A stretch of DNA of 64,000 bases. Origin: Diogma glabrata. Lineage: Eukaryota > Arthropoda > Insecta > Diptera > Cylindrotomidae. The stretch's first letter is position 1; each line of letters opens with the position of its first letter. The notes below the pieces were generated by a model, which had not been told where the DNA came from, did not search any database, and saw only the letters and a list, made by a program, of their open reading frames with translations. This document shows positions 44,331 through 62,059 of the stretch, one piece after another. The stretch is taken from contig OY856186.1 in NCBI GenBank assembly GCA_963693315.1, positions 278,523,491-278,587,490 of the forward strand, given 5' to 3'. A program made the position numbers and the translations under genes.

Positions 44331-46617
44331 TGTCACTACTTGCTGTCCAAGATACTTAAAAATTAATGTCTTCAAAAGAATCGAAATATTCAATCTAGCG
44401 CATCGGTTGTAAGTATGCTCAACACGTTTGTAATAGTATGATCTGCCACTCCATATATCGAATAATCCATCGTATTCGTACTAGCAACTCACTAGATCAT
44501 ACCTTCAAAACCCTTTGAATATTTCGTACCGATAGCCGCAATGCTACCGATTATGAAAATAATAAAAATCAAACGATTCATCGTAAATTCTATTCATCAG
44601 TAACACATCGTTATTGATAAGAATAATATTACTTCATACACTTATAAACAAGTCAACTGTTTGACATATACCAACATTTGCAATATTTTGACGTGTCCTA
44701 TCGTTTCCAATATTACTCGAAATCGTTAATCTTCATTGTTGTGTAATCTTATACACTATTCCTCAAGCTATGTACATACCTCTCATTAGAGTGTATTAAC
44801 GAAAATGTTGCTTCGAATATTTTTATTCGAAGTATACTCAAAACTTATCTCTTGAGAAAATATTCGTCAAGCTATGTCCACACAGCATAAACAACTACTC
44901 GAGCTGTGGTTACTAGTGGGTTTCTTTATTAGAATTGCCTAAACCTAAAGTTGGTTAGATTTCGTTCTCAAGTTATGTATATACCTCATTCGAAAGTATT
45001 AACTAAAATCCTGCTTCAGATATTTATTATTCGAAGCGTATTAAACATAACATTGAGATTTTTTTTCGTCAAGCCATGGAAATACAGCAGGTGTGAGCTG
45101 TATTTACTTCAGTGTGATGATTGGGTAACTAATCCATCCACGTCAACATAATGGTCTGGGTTTGTTGTGGTTTATACTAACCATCATCAGCACGTGAGCT
45201 AGGATGAGAAATTTTTTGTCGTTATTACACTCTCATTCATAAGCTTTAATTCAGATTACACTCTGCCAATTCTATTCGTCGCGTACTTGAGGCAGACTGT
45301 ATCTAACCGTATAACCGCCGTACGTTTGGTGTATCAGTTCCAGACTGACCCCATAACTCAGAGGTCACCCATGTTCAAACTGACTAGCATCGCTGACATG
45401 AACTATGAAGAGACGTATTTTCTTCGTTACCACAGCCTCTATCATAGCTTCGTTTCAGATGACACTCTGCCATCTCCTTTCTTCGCTTACTTGTGGTAGA
45501 TGGCATCTGACAGCACAATTCATACCAACATGGATGTACCATTTCTGGACTATGTCATACCTAATTATAATGGTCATCGCGTTGCTATATTTGTTTTCAC
45601 ATTTGTAGTAAGGTAATTTTTGTCGCAACATGTAGAACCATTCATGAAACCTCATTCATATTTCATAACCATTCATCACATCATCATCTAGTCTTTGCTC
45701 ATCTGGGCAGATGGAATTTATAACAGTTTTCGTCATACAATAGTTTGCGTCAATCTCAAACGTATAACCACTCTGAAAGGGTCTTAACTCTTCGCCGTCA
45801 TCGCTCAGATAATCCATGAAGAGAAGTATTTTTCTTCAGTATCACATTCTTCTCATGTTTTTTACAACAGAGCACAATTTTCCATCACTAGTCTTCATTC
45901 ATTCGATACATTTTATATCAGATAGCGCAAACCACTGTATAATGGGCACATCAATTTCAGATTACGTTACGGCTCGTTATAATGTTCATCGCCTCGATAT
46001 ACCTTGTCTTCATATTTTGTAGTATTGTCAGTCTAATTGCACACGTCGCTATAGTTGTGATTACCTGCCTCTACCGATGCAGGATGTACCGTCATTGAAT
46101 ATGTTATATTTTCGTCGCGTGTCGTACGTATTGTATATTCGTTACCAAGTTACGATACAAGCATAACTTCATCGAGATCTTTCACACATCTTTCATCATG
46201 TAATTCATGGCATAAGGATTCAGTATTGTTAAACAAAAACTGAAACTATTCAATTCCTTTAAAGCAACCAAGTGATTGGTGGCTTCAGTCTTTGACGTGT
46301 TCACCGACAGAACTTATAAGACAAACCTGCTCTATGTTTTTCTTTGTGATCAGTAGCAATTTGTCAAGATAAATACATTACATCGAAATGGTAGTTATGT
46401 TAAGAAATTGTATTGTAAATCTTAATGTTAGTTTAAGTAATTTGTTATGGTAATAAAAACATTGTTTTGGATAATGTATTTAACCGGTCAATAATTATTT
46501 GATTGAACGACATCTTTGTTCAATATGAAATTTATTTAATTATATATTGATGTACAGGAAGCTATTTTAGGGTCAATTAATTGTTTGTTCTTAAAAATTC
46601 TTTTAATGTCGGGATTG
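44331..46617 (+). other. BEL 3' non-coding region with imperfect repeats
   Basis: A 2.3 kb region with no env-like or other ORF. A unit of about 150-200 bp is repeated at 44764-44915 and 44967-45112 (CTCAAG.TATGTA.ATACCTC, TTATTCGAAG, TTCGTCAAGC.ATG). A looser repeat lies at 45290-45490 and 45710-45910 (ATGAAGAGA.GTATTTTCTTC). A clear polypurine tract before the 3' LTR was not seen; only GTCGGGATTG is there. Confidence 0.6.
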
Positions 46618-48430
46618 TGTTGACGCTGGAAAAGCTTCCTAAAATAAACAGGAAAATATGAGTATATATTCTAAAAAAAAACCAATGTAAAAACTTATCT
46701 AAAATTCCTCTAAATTATGAAAATGACTCTTGTTTAAAAGTAAACATTGTATTTCATTAGATCAGCAATTGTGTCAAACATGACAGTTGTAAACAAACAA
46801 AACAAACCAAACTAATTATAAATGCTAGGTCATTCAGTTTGTACAACCGGTCAATGGATGGCGTTATTATTAGATAATCTTAATTATTCATTCATTTGTA
46901 TTGTATAAAGTTTTTTTTGAACGAATAGCGCGTCAGCTGGATTGAGGAATTTAAAAACTGACGTGAAAATTGTATTTAATCCACATTTTTGTTTAAAAAT
47001 CTCTCAGTCTAATATATTGGAAAAAACTGATTAATCCTTCAGATGTAATTGGCAATGTTATAAGTTAAAGAAAAATTATTATTTTTGTTAAGTTTGTTTA
47101 AATTATAATTTGTTAAGTGGTTATAATTGTTGAATAATTGTTAAAAGTTTATTTAAATAAATTATGTTTAAATTCACGTGTTAAGTGGTTGGTCTTTATG
47201 TATGAGTCATGGGTTCCGCCATGTTTGCAGCATTTCCAGCGCACGGTCGGTATATTTTATTGTTGTAATAATATAGTGTTGTTCATCTTACAGTGTGCTC
47301 ACAGCATTCTTCGTTATATTCTTTAATGATGCATGTTTGCTGATTTCATCGAATTACAAGAATATTGAAGTACAAGTCGCAGCATTAATTTAAAGTATTC
47401 TTCGCTACATTACATACTATACATTTTTGCTGATTCCATCAAAATCCAAAATATACTTCGTATCATTTCATTGATAGTATTCTTCGTTGTGTTATATATA
47501 CTAACTGATCATCAAGAAAATCTACTTATTATAGCTGCTAATTATCATCAGTTTTAATATCACCATACGTTTCGTCATCGACAATAGCTGATATGTTTTG
47601 CAAACTTACATTAATTGTTTAAATATCGTCATCATCGAGAGTCTACTTATTATAGCTGCTAATTATCATCAGTTTTAATAGCACCATACGTTTCGTCATC
47701 GACAATAGCTGATATGTTTTGCAAACTTACATTAATTGTTTAAATATCGTCATCATCGAGAGTCTGCTTACTATAGCTGCTAATTATCATCAGTTTTAAT
47801 AGCACCATACGTTTCGTCATCGACAATAGCTGATATGTTTTGCAAACTTACATTAATTGTTTAAATATCGTCATCATCGAGAATCCATTTACTACAACTA
47901 CTAATTATCATTAAATTAATGGTACTATTGCATTTCGTCATCGATAGCAGCTGTTCTACTGATTGTCATTGAATGTTTCAATATCGTCATCATCGAGAAT
48001 CTATTTACTATAACTACTAATTATCATTAAATTAATGTTACTATTGCATTTCGTCATCGATAGCAGCTGTTCTACTGATTGTCATTGAATGTTTCAATAT
48101 CATCATCATCGAGAATCTATTTACTATAACTACTAATTATCATCAAATTAATGCTACTTTTGCATTTCGTCATCGATAGCAGCTGTTCTACTGATTGCCG
48201 TTGAATGTTTAAATATCGTCATCATCGAGAATCTACTTTACTATAACTACTAATTCTTATCAACTTAATGTACTATTACGCGTCGGCATCGACTTCAACC
48301 ATTCTATTGATTAATTGGGTGTTTTAAAATAATTTATGGACTGTGGAGCCGAGCTTACTGATTCACCATCATCACTAAATTTTTGCTTCGACTTCATCAT
48401 ACAGTCCACTGACATTAGTAAGCCGCTTCA
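46618..48430 (+). repeat. BEL 3' LTR (1813 bp)
   Basis: Same ends as the 5' LTR and the same seven-unit internal array. Differences I could see by eye: a 3-bp indel in GGTAGTCATTC/GGTCATTC, one ATT unit, TTATAAG/TTAAAAG, TTAGTTC/TTAGATC and ATATCACC/ATAGCACC in the third repeat unit. Identity is therefore above about 99%. Confidence 0.92.
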
Positions 48431-49520
48431 CGCACCATTAAACAAAATGAAAATAAAATAAGAAATTCTGTTATTGTTAGGTCATCAATAAGAGCAAAAC
48501 GAGTTGGACGTGTGCACCATGTTTTAATAGAAAAAATAGAAAAAGCTTTAGTTTTGTGGATAGAAGACTGTGCTACAATAAAAAATGCCGGTCAATACAA
48601 ATGCCATTAAGGCGAAAGCTCTTAAAATTTTTAAATATTTAAAAGAAAGTAATCAAGATACAGTGCAAGTAGCCAAATCATGTGAGCAAATGAAATTCAT
48701 AGCTAGCAGTGGTTGGTTTGAAAACTTTAAATCACGATTTGGGTTACATAATATTAAACTTCAAGGTGAAACTGGATCGGCAGACATAGAAGCTGGGAGG
48801 GCTTACCCTGAAACTCTTGCCAAAATTATTGAAGAGGGTGGTTAGAAGAAAGAACAAGTCTTTAATGCAGACAAAACAGGTCTAAATTGGAAAAAATGCC
48901 GCATCGGACATACATCTCAAAAAATAAAAAAAAAATGCACCAGGTTTTAAGGCCGCCAAGGACAGAATAACTCTACTTCTCTGCAGTAATGCATCAGGGG
49001 ACTATATAACAAAACCGGTTTATAAACCGGTCTTTAAATCCACGAGCTTTGAAAAACATTGATAAATCTAAATTAGCTGTTCATTGGCGAGCAAATAATA
49101 AGGCTTGGGTTACAACCAGTATGTTTCGAGATTGGTTTTTTAATTGTTTTATACTTGAGGTTTAAATTTATTTGAAAAAAAAGAACCTCGATTTCAAAGT
49201 GCTGTTAATACTAGATAATGCCCCAGGACATCCAAGAAACTTGAACCTTCCTAATGTAGAAATAGTTTTCCTACCACCCAATACCACGTCTATAATTCAA
49301 CTGAAAGACCAAGGTATAACAACTGAATCTCCAACCTCCTCAAATATCGCACATGAAAGAAACGACGTCACTTCGGAGGAAGATATCTGTGAATCAATTC
49401 CAGATTTCACCCTCAAGCGCATAAGAGGGCTTAAGTTTGGTTGAAAAAATGAAATCTTTCTTTACAAATAATGATCCTACATTGGAGAGATCGAGCGAAA
49501 ATAATAAGGCAAATAGATAT
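48431..49520 (+). pseudogene. Tigger transposase, remainder with DDE domain, broken
   Basis: The frame continues as RTIKQNENKIR, ALVLWIEDC and, after a frame change, KAKALKIFKYLKES and FIASSGWFENFKSRFGLHN, then IKLQGETGSAD: the second CENP-B-type DNA-binding domain. The DDE domain follows: QVFNADKTGLNWKK, where the usual Asp-Glu-Thr reads D-K-T; a stop at 48843; PGFKAAKDRITLLLCSNASG; then VLLILDNAPGHPRNL and IVFLPPNTTSII with DQGI. After DQGI the sequence jumps to an acidic C-terminal part (TSEEDICESIP, VEKMKSFFTN), so the region of the third catalytic Asp is deleted. Several frameshifts and stops. Not functional. Confidence 0.88.
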
Positions 49521-50338
49521 TAATCTAGAGCACCTTATTATAAAATTGAAAAGGATCTTAAAAAAAAAACGAGCAAAGATTGATAACTGATTTCGCAATG
49601 ATAAAACCAGTGGAAGAATCACAAGGTCCCATAACTAGTTTTTTGTCCAGTAGCAAAAACTATGTAGAAGAAATATCTTCTGATGAAGCTATTGTACGCC
49701 CAAAACGCTTTTCACGAATAATATTTCAAGACAGTGAAACAGATTAGTCCTGATCATGAACAACAATGAAGTTTGTTATTAAACTTTTAATTTTTTTCAG
49801 TTTGTTTTTAAATTTTATAATATATATGTTATATTTATTTTGTGTTTTTATTTTATAACAAAGTCTGTATTTTAATTTTGAGTTGAAATATATGTGCGTC
49901 TGTTATTAAGTATGTATTTTATTTAAAAAAAAACCTATTGGAACGTAACTCCCAAATTTATATGAAATCTATGACTTATATAACGCGAATTTACATAACG
50001 CGAAATTTTTCTGGAACGTAACTAACGCGTTATACGAGGGATACCTGTAATTGAAAAGGTACCATATTTTAAAAACATGTTTTTGACGTAAAATTTGACG
50101 GAGAATACAATGAAAATACTAAGAACTGGATTCGTTTTGGGGGCAATTGTTAAAAATCGATTTAAACAATTAAATTGTATATAATAATATGAATTTGTTA
50201 GTATTTTTTATAAAAAATATTTTTTCCTCAAAGTTCAATTTTTCAGCTACAAAAAAGTTTTTGGTTCTCAGCCAAATCGAAGAGGTGTCAATGAATTTTC
50301 ATCAAAATCCGTTCGGTTTGTAAAAGAATTACCCATTA

Positions 50339-52211
50339 GCAGAATAATAGGATTTTTTATTTTTATCAGATATAATCATCTTAAAACATAATATATCTCA
50401 TAATTTTGAGTTTTTGTTAAAAGCTAATTAATTAACGATTCTAACGATCCTAAGTATGTAGAAATCGATCTTAGGAAAGCGATTTATCTTAATTTTTCTT
50501 CTTACATATACGAAAATTCACTAATTCATAATAATCTTTTTTCAAAGAGAAAAAATTAATTTTTATGGTTAAATTTATAATAATTTTTCATTCAAAAGCA
50601 ACATTTTTCCCATAGAAATCAATACATTAAATTAGATTTATTGTATGATGGGTATTTGCATCTGTAGTATTCGACCACCTGAATGGTGTATTGTGTACCT
50701 TCCTGGTCTTTAGTTAGAATGTTGTTGTATTCCGTGTCATCAACTTAACACCGAGTTCGGCGGTATCATTAACAACATGCAAACTTTGGCAAAACAACGT
50801 GGCTTTGACGAAATCCTCATTCCGATGGGTCATGTAGCAAAAAATCAATACAAATTCCAAATCGATTAAAAAAACTCTGAGTTTTTTCTGTGACAAAATC
50901 ACTAATGTTCTTATTAGCAAAAAGTTGCATATGTTTGACTGCGTCAAAATCTTTTTTGCGAGTTTGGGGTGCGATGGGGATGTCTCGTGCTGGGACCTCA
51001 AGGTTTTGAACCATTTTTCGTTTTTCATCAAACGAAATCTCTGGGTCGAAAAAAGCCAAGCCAATATTTGCTTCCGTTAAACGTGAAGATGATAACAAAT
51101 TTTGCTCAACATTTCTTCTGAAACTCTTTGGTCAATTTTTTTTAAAAGCGATGGCCGATTTGATGAAATCCAAATCCTGATTTGCGGCTGCTGTTCCATC
51201 TATGCATTTAAACCAAATTTTTTCATACAACATAATCAGAAAAATGCAAACATCTCGAACTTTATTTAAATCTCCAACTGCAATATCATACTGATTACGA
51301 AACATAAATATCTTCAGTAGATAAATGGCTTTAACCATCCAGCGGGCGTGACTTGTCGGACCTGGGCGTTTGAATTTGTAATTCTCAATGGTTTCGCCAA
51401 GAAAAATCAATGCAACTTTCAAAAATTCTTTATAGTCGCTGCTTGGGTGTGATTTTTCCAACTCTTCATGACAAAAAATTACTAGAGCTTCTCACGAGTG
51501 TTTTGGAATTTCGCTTCCCAGTTCTTTGTCCGATATTCCACTTTTGAACATTGTTGGATTAATTTTACCATCGTCCCATGCCTTCTGAAATTTGTTGAAC
51601 AGCGAAACATTGGGTGCTGTGGTCTTTCCAAATTTGAGATCATAAACAGCCCGTAGTTTAATCTCCTGTATGTGATGACGACATGGGAATCGAATCAAGT
51701 TGTGGCCAATCTTTTTTTTCCACCTTTTTAATGTCCAGTGTTACTTGATGTCGTGTCGTATCATATGGCTTCGACTTTATCAGTAAGATCCCATTCTTCA
51801 AGGCATTCATATATGGCATTCGCAATCGATAAGCCGCTCACTTCTTCGCATTATGGAACCGTTAATAACTTCTCAATATTACCAAATGTTACTATGGTTG
51901 GCAAACGATCTACTTTACCATGTCAAGTTAATTCTGCTAGCAATGTATCTCAAAATAAAAATTTGTGTTACTCAAACAAAGTCTAAATCTAACATAAAAA
52001 TTTATTTTTTCTGAATTTTCGCAGAATTTTTTTTTTTTGGATTTAAGAAGAAAAAATTCGATAAAAACGCTTTCCTAAGATCAATGTCTACATACTTAGG
52101 CTCGTTGGAATCGTAAACTAATTAGCTTTTAATAAAAAAATCGAAATTATGAGTGATATTATGTTTTAAGATGATTATATCTGATAAAAATAAAAAATCC
52201 TATTATTCTGC
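50339..52211 (-). mobile_element. DNA transposon with ~190-bp terminal inverted repeats
   Basis: The ends GCAGAATAATAGGATTTTTT (50339) and its reverse complement (ending 52211) continue inward for about 190 bp with few differences, e.g. ATCAGATATAATCATCTTAA and CCTAAGTATGTAGA. They are flanked by TA on both sides (50337-50338, 52212-52213); TTAG/CTAG is an alternative 4-bp reading. It lies inside the right arm of the foldback element, whose sequence resumes directly on each side. A broken minus-strand transposase-like gene fills the centre. Confidence 0.85.
50690..51960 (-). pseudogene. Transposase-like gene of the 50.3-52.2 kb element, broken
   Basis: On the minus strand the frames read in order: KVDRLPTIVTFGNIEKLL, YECLEEWDLTDKVEAI, DTTSSNTGH, IRFPCRHHIQEIKLRAVYD, KRPGPTSHARWMVKAIYLL, NQDLDFIKSA, ISFDEKRKMVQNLEVPA and NDTAELGVKL. 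I recall this motif order (D-T-T-x-S-N-T-G, C-R-H-H-x-x-E-I, R-P-G-x-x-x-x-A-R-W-M, N-D-x-A-E-x-G-V) from unnamed transposon-encoded proteins in aphids, Hydra and other animals. DTTxSNTG and CRHH suggest an RNase H-like, hAT-type catalytic fold; the superfamily is not certain. At least four stops or frame changes disable it. Confidence 0.65.
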
Positions 52212-52410
52212 TAGATTTCTTATCTTCGACGCCACTGCGCGTTGGGTAATTATTTTCCGATTTCAGTAAAACTGCATACACTTCGTTTTCGAGTCAAATG
52301 GAACATAATTAGTCGGTGGGAGGGATAAAAATAACAACTTCATAAGTTAGGTCATGTCTAATAACCGTATTCGTGTCACATATCGTAAAGTAGTTAGAAT
52401 ACGATCCTTA

Positions 52411-53537
52411 AACAAGACGGTAGCTTGACCTATTCCTATGATTCTTGATTCTTGGGCAAGATTTTTTCAAAATTTTAAAAAATTTATAGCTAAAATATTT
52501 ATAACCAAAATTTAAAAAAAAATGATTTATAGCTGCAAATACAACATTGTTTTTAGTTTGTTTGGAATGTACAAACATTAACACATTTTTCAAAATGTTC
52601 CAAAAATACAGTAAAAAAATGGCCGTTTTATTTGAAGAACATTTATTGTCAGCACGATATAGGGTTGATTGTATTTGTTCGTTTGAACCGTCATTTTACG
52701 CGAGTGCCAAGTACCAACTGTCTCTTCAATGATTTTAAGAGCAAACAGTTTTAAAACTTAAAATTTTTGGATAAGTTTTTTAAGCTGTAGCACTAAAATC
52801 TGCTTATAATTGGTAAAGAGACTACAACAGATAAAAGACGACATCGAACATATACGCCTCTGCAAAAAAGTGGTGACCCAATACCGAGTACATGGTAGTA
52901 CTAGATTTGTAGTTTTCTAAGAATAGTATTAATCTAGAGATTAACCCTTTCTTTTAGTTTGTTTCACAATAAAATTCTATTTGGTTTGCACTAACCGTTT
53001 CAAACTGTCCTTAATACCACTTTAGTTTTATTCGAACCAAACATTATATCGTACATACATGTGGTTAACTTTGCATCGAATTATATTTATCGCCTTCTTC
53101 TGTTTTCATTTATAAAGAATAAAATAAAAACAATAAAAAAATTTTTGTTTAATTTTTTTTGTGAATTTTTTGTAAATGGTATTTGTTTGGTGAAGCTTTT
53201 TTATGTATGTTCTGTTTTAGTATTTAGCAAAAACAAGCGAATAATAATTTAATTTTTTTTTAATTTTAATATTATTTTTAATTCTGAAATTAAAGAAGTG
53301 TGCCGTTTGATCTATTCGTTTCATGGTGCTGTGTTTTTGGTAAAAATAAATTTTATGACGAGTAACCAGACCAATCAAATTACTTATCAACCCATTTTCA
53401 TATAAATGATGTGTTTGGACGAACACACATTTGGTTGGTTTTATGTATACATTAACCCTAAATTACATCATCACATTTGAAGTTCTGTATTTATTGATTA
53501 TTTTCGTAAAATAAAAAATATATATACATATATATAT
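52411..53537. other. Unassigned AT-rich DNA
   Basis: Nothing recognised. Short frames of about 60 residues show no similarity to known families. Confidence 0.5.
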
Positions 53538-59670
<6,133 letters not shown>

Positions 59671-59673
59671 ACA

Positions 59674-60946
59674 AAAGAAAAAACAAAATTTGGGGTATGT
59701 AAGATTTTTTTTCTCGATGGATTGCATTACTTCACACAATTTAAAATTGTGATGAAGTAAAAATATTGCGACGCTGATGCATAGGCTGACTTCACCACAG
59801 CTCTGGAAACATAGTGTTCTGGATATAAAGTGAGCTAATATCCATCAAATACTTTAATTAAAGGCTAGCCAAAGTGCTAGATTTCGCGTGATTCTTATTA
59901 TAAAAATATTAAAGAAATCAGTAGCATCCCAACAAACATAAGTTCTGTTGTACGAGAAAAAGAAAATTTTTTTTTACCGGAAGTGACAAACCGAAATTGG
60001 GATGCAGAACTGTTGTGAATCGTACTAAATGCTTATGTACCAAATATCATCTAATTCGATTATCAGATACAGGTGCTATTGAGATTGAGAAAAACAGGTG
60101 CTCGAGGACCCCACACCACTTTGTTCACTATCGCTCAAAAACTAATCAGCTGCTTGCCATACATATTTGCACCTTCTTCCACTGTGTCATCGAAATTCAT
60201 TCTCGAACGAATGTTTTATGCTCCCAACAAACATTAAAAAAATGGTGACACAATAAACAGGTGTTCGGGAGGTCCACCACCATTTGTCTAAATATTGTCC
60301 AAAAACTAATCAGTTCTTTGTCATTTAAGTCTCTATCTTTTTTCAAAGTGTAAAAAAAATTGATTAATTGATTAAATTGATTAATTGATTAATGAATGAA
60401 GTCTGTATGCTCTCAACGAACTTTAAAAACAAAAGCTGATAAAACCTTTTTCATGTTCCTTGAAAGCTTTTGCCAACGTTTCATGAAAATCGATCGGTAA
60501 TTGTAGGCTACAGTAGGGATAAACACCTGAAAAAAAAAACTTTTTAACCGGAAGTGTCAAACCGAAAGTTGGTATGCAGAAATATTGGAAACAGTACTAA
60601 AATATTATACCAAGTTTCAATAAGATAATAAGCCAGGATTAGAAGTTATTGAAGATTTAAGCTTACAGTGTGTTCGGGAGACTCCCGCCATTTTGTCCAA
60701 ATTTAAAATGAATCCAGATCTTCCACTTTCAAGTGAACCTGGATCATTTGCCAAAGTTTCATCAAGATCCTATGCAGAAAGGTCACCTACCCACCCACCC
60801 ACCCACCCACACACGGACGTACATCAAAATGTTTATTGGTTATTTAGATAGAGAATGTTCCAAAAGAAAAAACAAAATTTGGGGTATGTAAGATTTTTTT
60901 TCTCGATAGATTGCGATAATTTAAAATTGTGGTGAAGTAAAAATTG
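59674..60946 (+). repeat. Repeat element with duplicated ends and internal modules
   Basis: The 85-bp block AACAAAATTTGGGGTATGTA plus AGATTTTTTTTCTCGAT and ATTTAAAATTGTG.TGAAGTAA occurs at 59674-59760 and again at 60861-60946 in the same orientation. Inside, a module starting ACCGGAAGTG.CAAACCGAAA followed by TGCAGAA..TTG and TGTTCGGGAG is present at about 59978-60300 and about 60548-60700. A (CCCA)n stretch lies at 60788-60811. No coding capacity was seen. It is either a dispersed non-autonomous element or a segmental duplication. Confidence 0.6.
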
Positions 60947-62059
60947 AAATTCAATGAACTTAATTTTGCTTTAACAACTTGTTTTGCGTATATATACATA
61001 ATCAATTACATTGTTTTCATATAAATGTTTCTTCAAGAATTGAAATAATCAAATTACAAAAGAATTTACGTTATATTGGATAGTATTTAATAACACCAAC
61101 CAGCTTTATTATTTTTGTTTTGTTAAATTTAGAGAAAATGCTTTAAATAAAATGTTGAATTGGATTAAATTGTTGAATTTATTTATATCAACTTCAAAAA
61201 TCACACTTTCAAGAAAGGAGAAAAAAAAATTGACATCACTAATGAAGTTAAATAAGTTAATTTCAAAGTTAAGACTCAACTTTTGAAAGTTAAACATCTA
61301 ACTAACTTTATGATTCGATGTGATTTTATTAATCGACTTTTAAAAAAAAAAATTCTATCTATCTCTGTCTTGTGGTTTCCATTTATCAAACAGTAAAATT
61401 TTTTACTCATACACTACAAATCTACCGTGTGTATAAATAAAATAAATGAAACAGACAGAAAAAGCCATCCAAATACTACCATATCAAAAGAAACATAAGG
61501 TTCTTCAAAATTTAATCAATTATTGACATTGCAAATATAGTTCAGCCAAAACTCATAATATGAAGGATCCTATATATAATTCAGCACCAACGCTTCTGCG
61601 CACGATCAATTTACTTTATGTTGGTTTTTGTTTAAAACAAAAAAAACTGTATTCGTTTCACAATGACAAAAGAACAAATAATAAAAATATGCGTTACAGT
61701 GGAACGTCATAACCAGACAGATGTAATTTATGAAACAAATCTTAAATTGTTTGATAGTACTGAACGAATGTAAGATTTATATTATGAATATTGTGAGGTC
61801 TGTGTGGTTTAGAGTTTGAAATAAAATGTATTTAATAGACTTTTGTTGTTCGTAACATTACGATTCTACATAATCGCAAAGAAATACAAAACAAAATTGT
61901 ATTCAACCTCAACTTCCCCTATACAATATTTCACTAACAAAAATAAAATCAACTATTTACAAGAAAATGGGTCGAAGATAAAAACAAAAACACGAAATAA
62001 AATATATCCAAAAAAATAATGACGGTTTCATCAGAATCTCTCGAAAGAAATGGACCTTT
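60947..62059. other. Unassigned AT-rich DNA
   Basis: Nothing recognised in either strand. Confidence 0.5.

Larger units (their letters stand above)
36430..48430 (+). mobile_element. BEL/Pao LTR retrotransposon, defective, with nested LINE
   Basis: Long terminal repeats of about 1.8 kb, TG...CA ends and the 5-bp duplication CGCAC (36425-36429, 48431-48435). The internal leader opens TTTTGGTCCTTCGAGCCGG, as is usual for BEL/Pao. The only coding remnants are the integrase C-terminus and the following DUF5641-like domain, split by a LINE at 40431-44109. Gag, protease, RT and RNase H are missing: 38250-40120 holds only non-coding repeats. Orientation is plus. Removing the LINE leaves about 8.3 kb. 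Confidence 0.9.
33797..50047 (+). mobile_element. pogo/Tigger-like DNA transposon, interrupted
   Basis: Terminal inverted repeats CAGGTATCCCTCGT.TAACGCG (33797 onward, and reversed ending 50047), flanked by the TA target dinucleotide (33795-33796 and 50048-50049). Sub-terminal TATAACGCG words occur at both ends. The plus-strand transposase is split: N-terminus at 36275-36429, remainder at 48431-49520. Removing the BEL element (36430-48430 plus one CGCAC copy) and the foldback at 34238-36220 leaves about 2.3 kb, a normal Tigger length. Confidence 0.9.
31870..52410. mobile_element. Long foldback element, interrupted by nested insertions
   Basis: Left arm 31870-32585. The right arm is its reverse complement in three pieces: 33717-33794, 50050-50336 and 52214-52410. 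Shared landmarks are TTATGTGGCGCGTAACGACC, GTCAAAAACATGTTTTTAAA, ATCTTCGACGCCACTGCGCG, and ACATAATTAG..GGTGGGAG. The pieces join once the Tigger (33797-50047) and the element at 50339-52211 are removed. The loop is 32586-33716. Arms total about 650-700 bp. The outermost ends are diverged and no target duplication was identified. No transposase belonging to the foldback itself was found. Confidence 0.75.

Noticed and set aside
44331..46617. env-like gene downstream of BEL pol
   Set aside because: No frame longer than about 70 codons and no signal peptide or membrane segment pattern; it is repeat-rich non-coding sequence.
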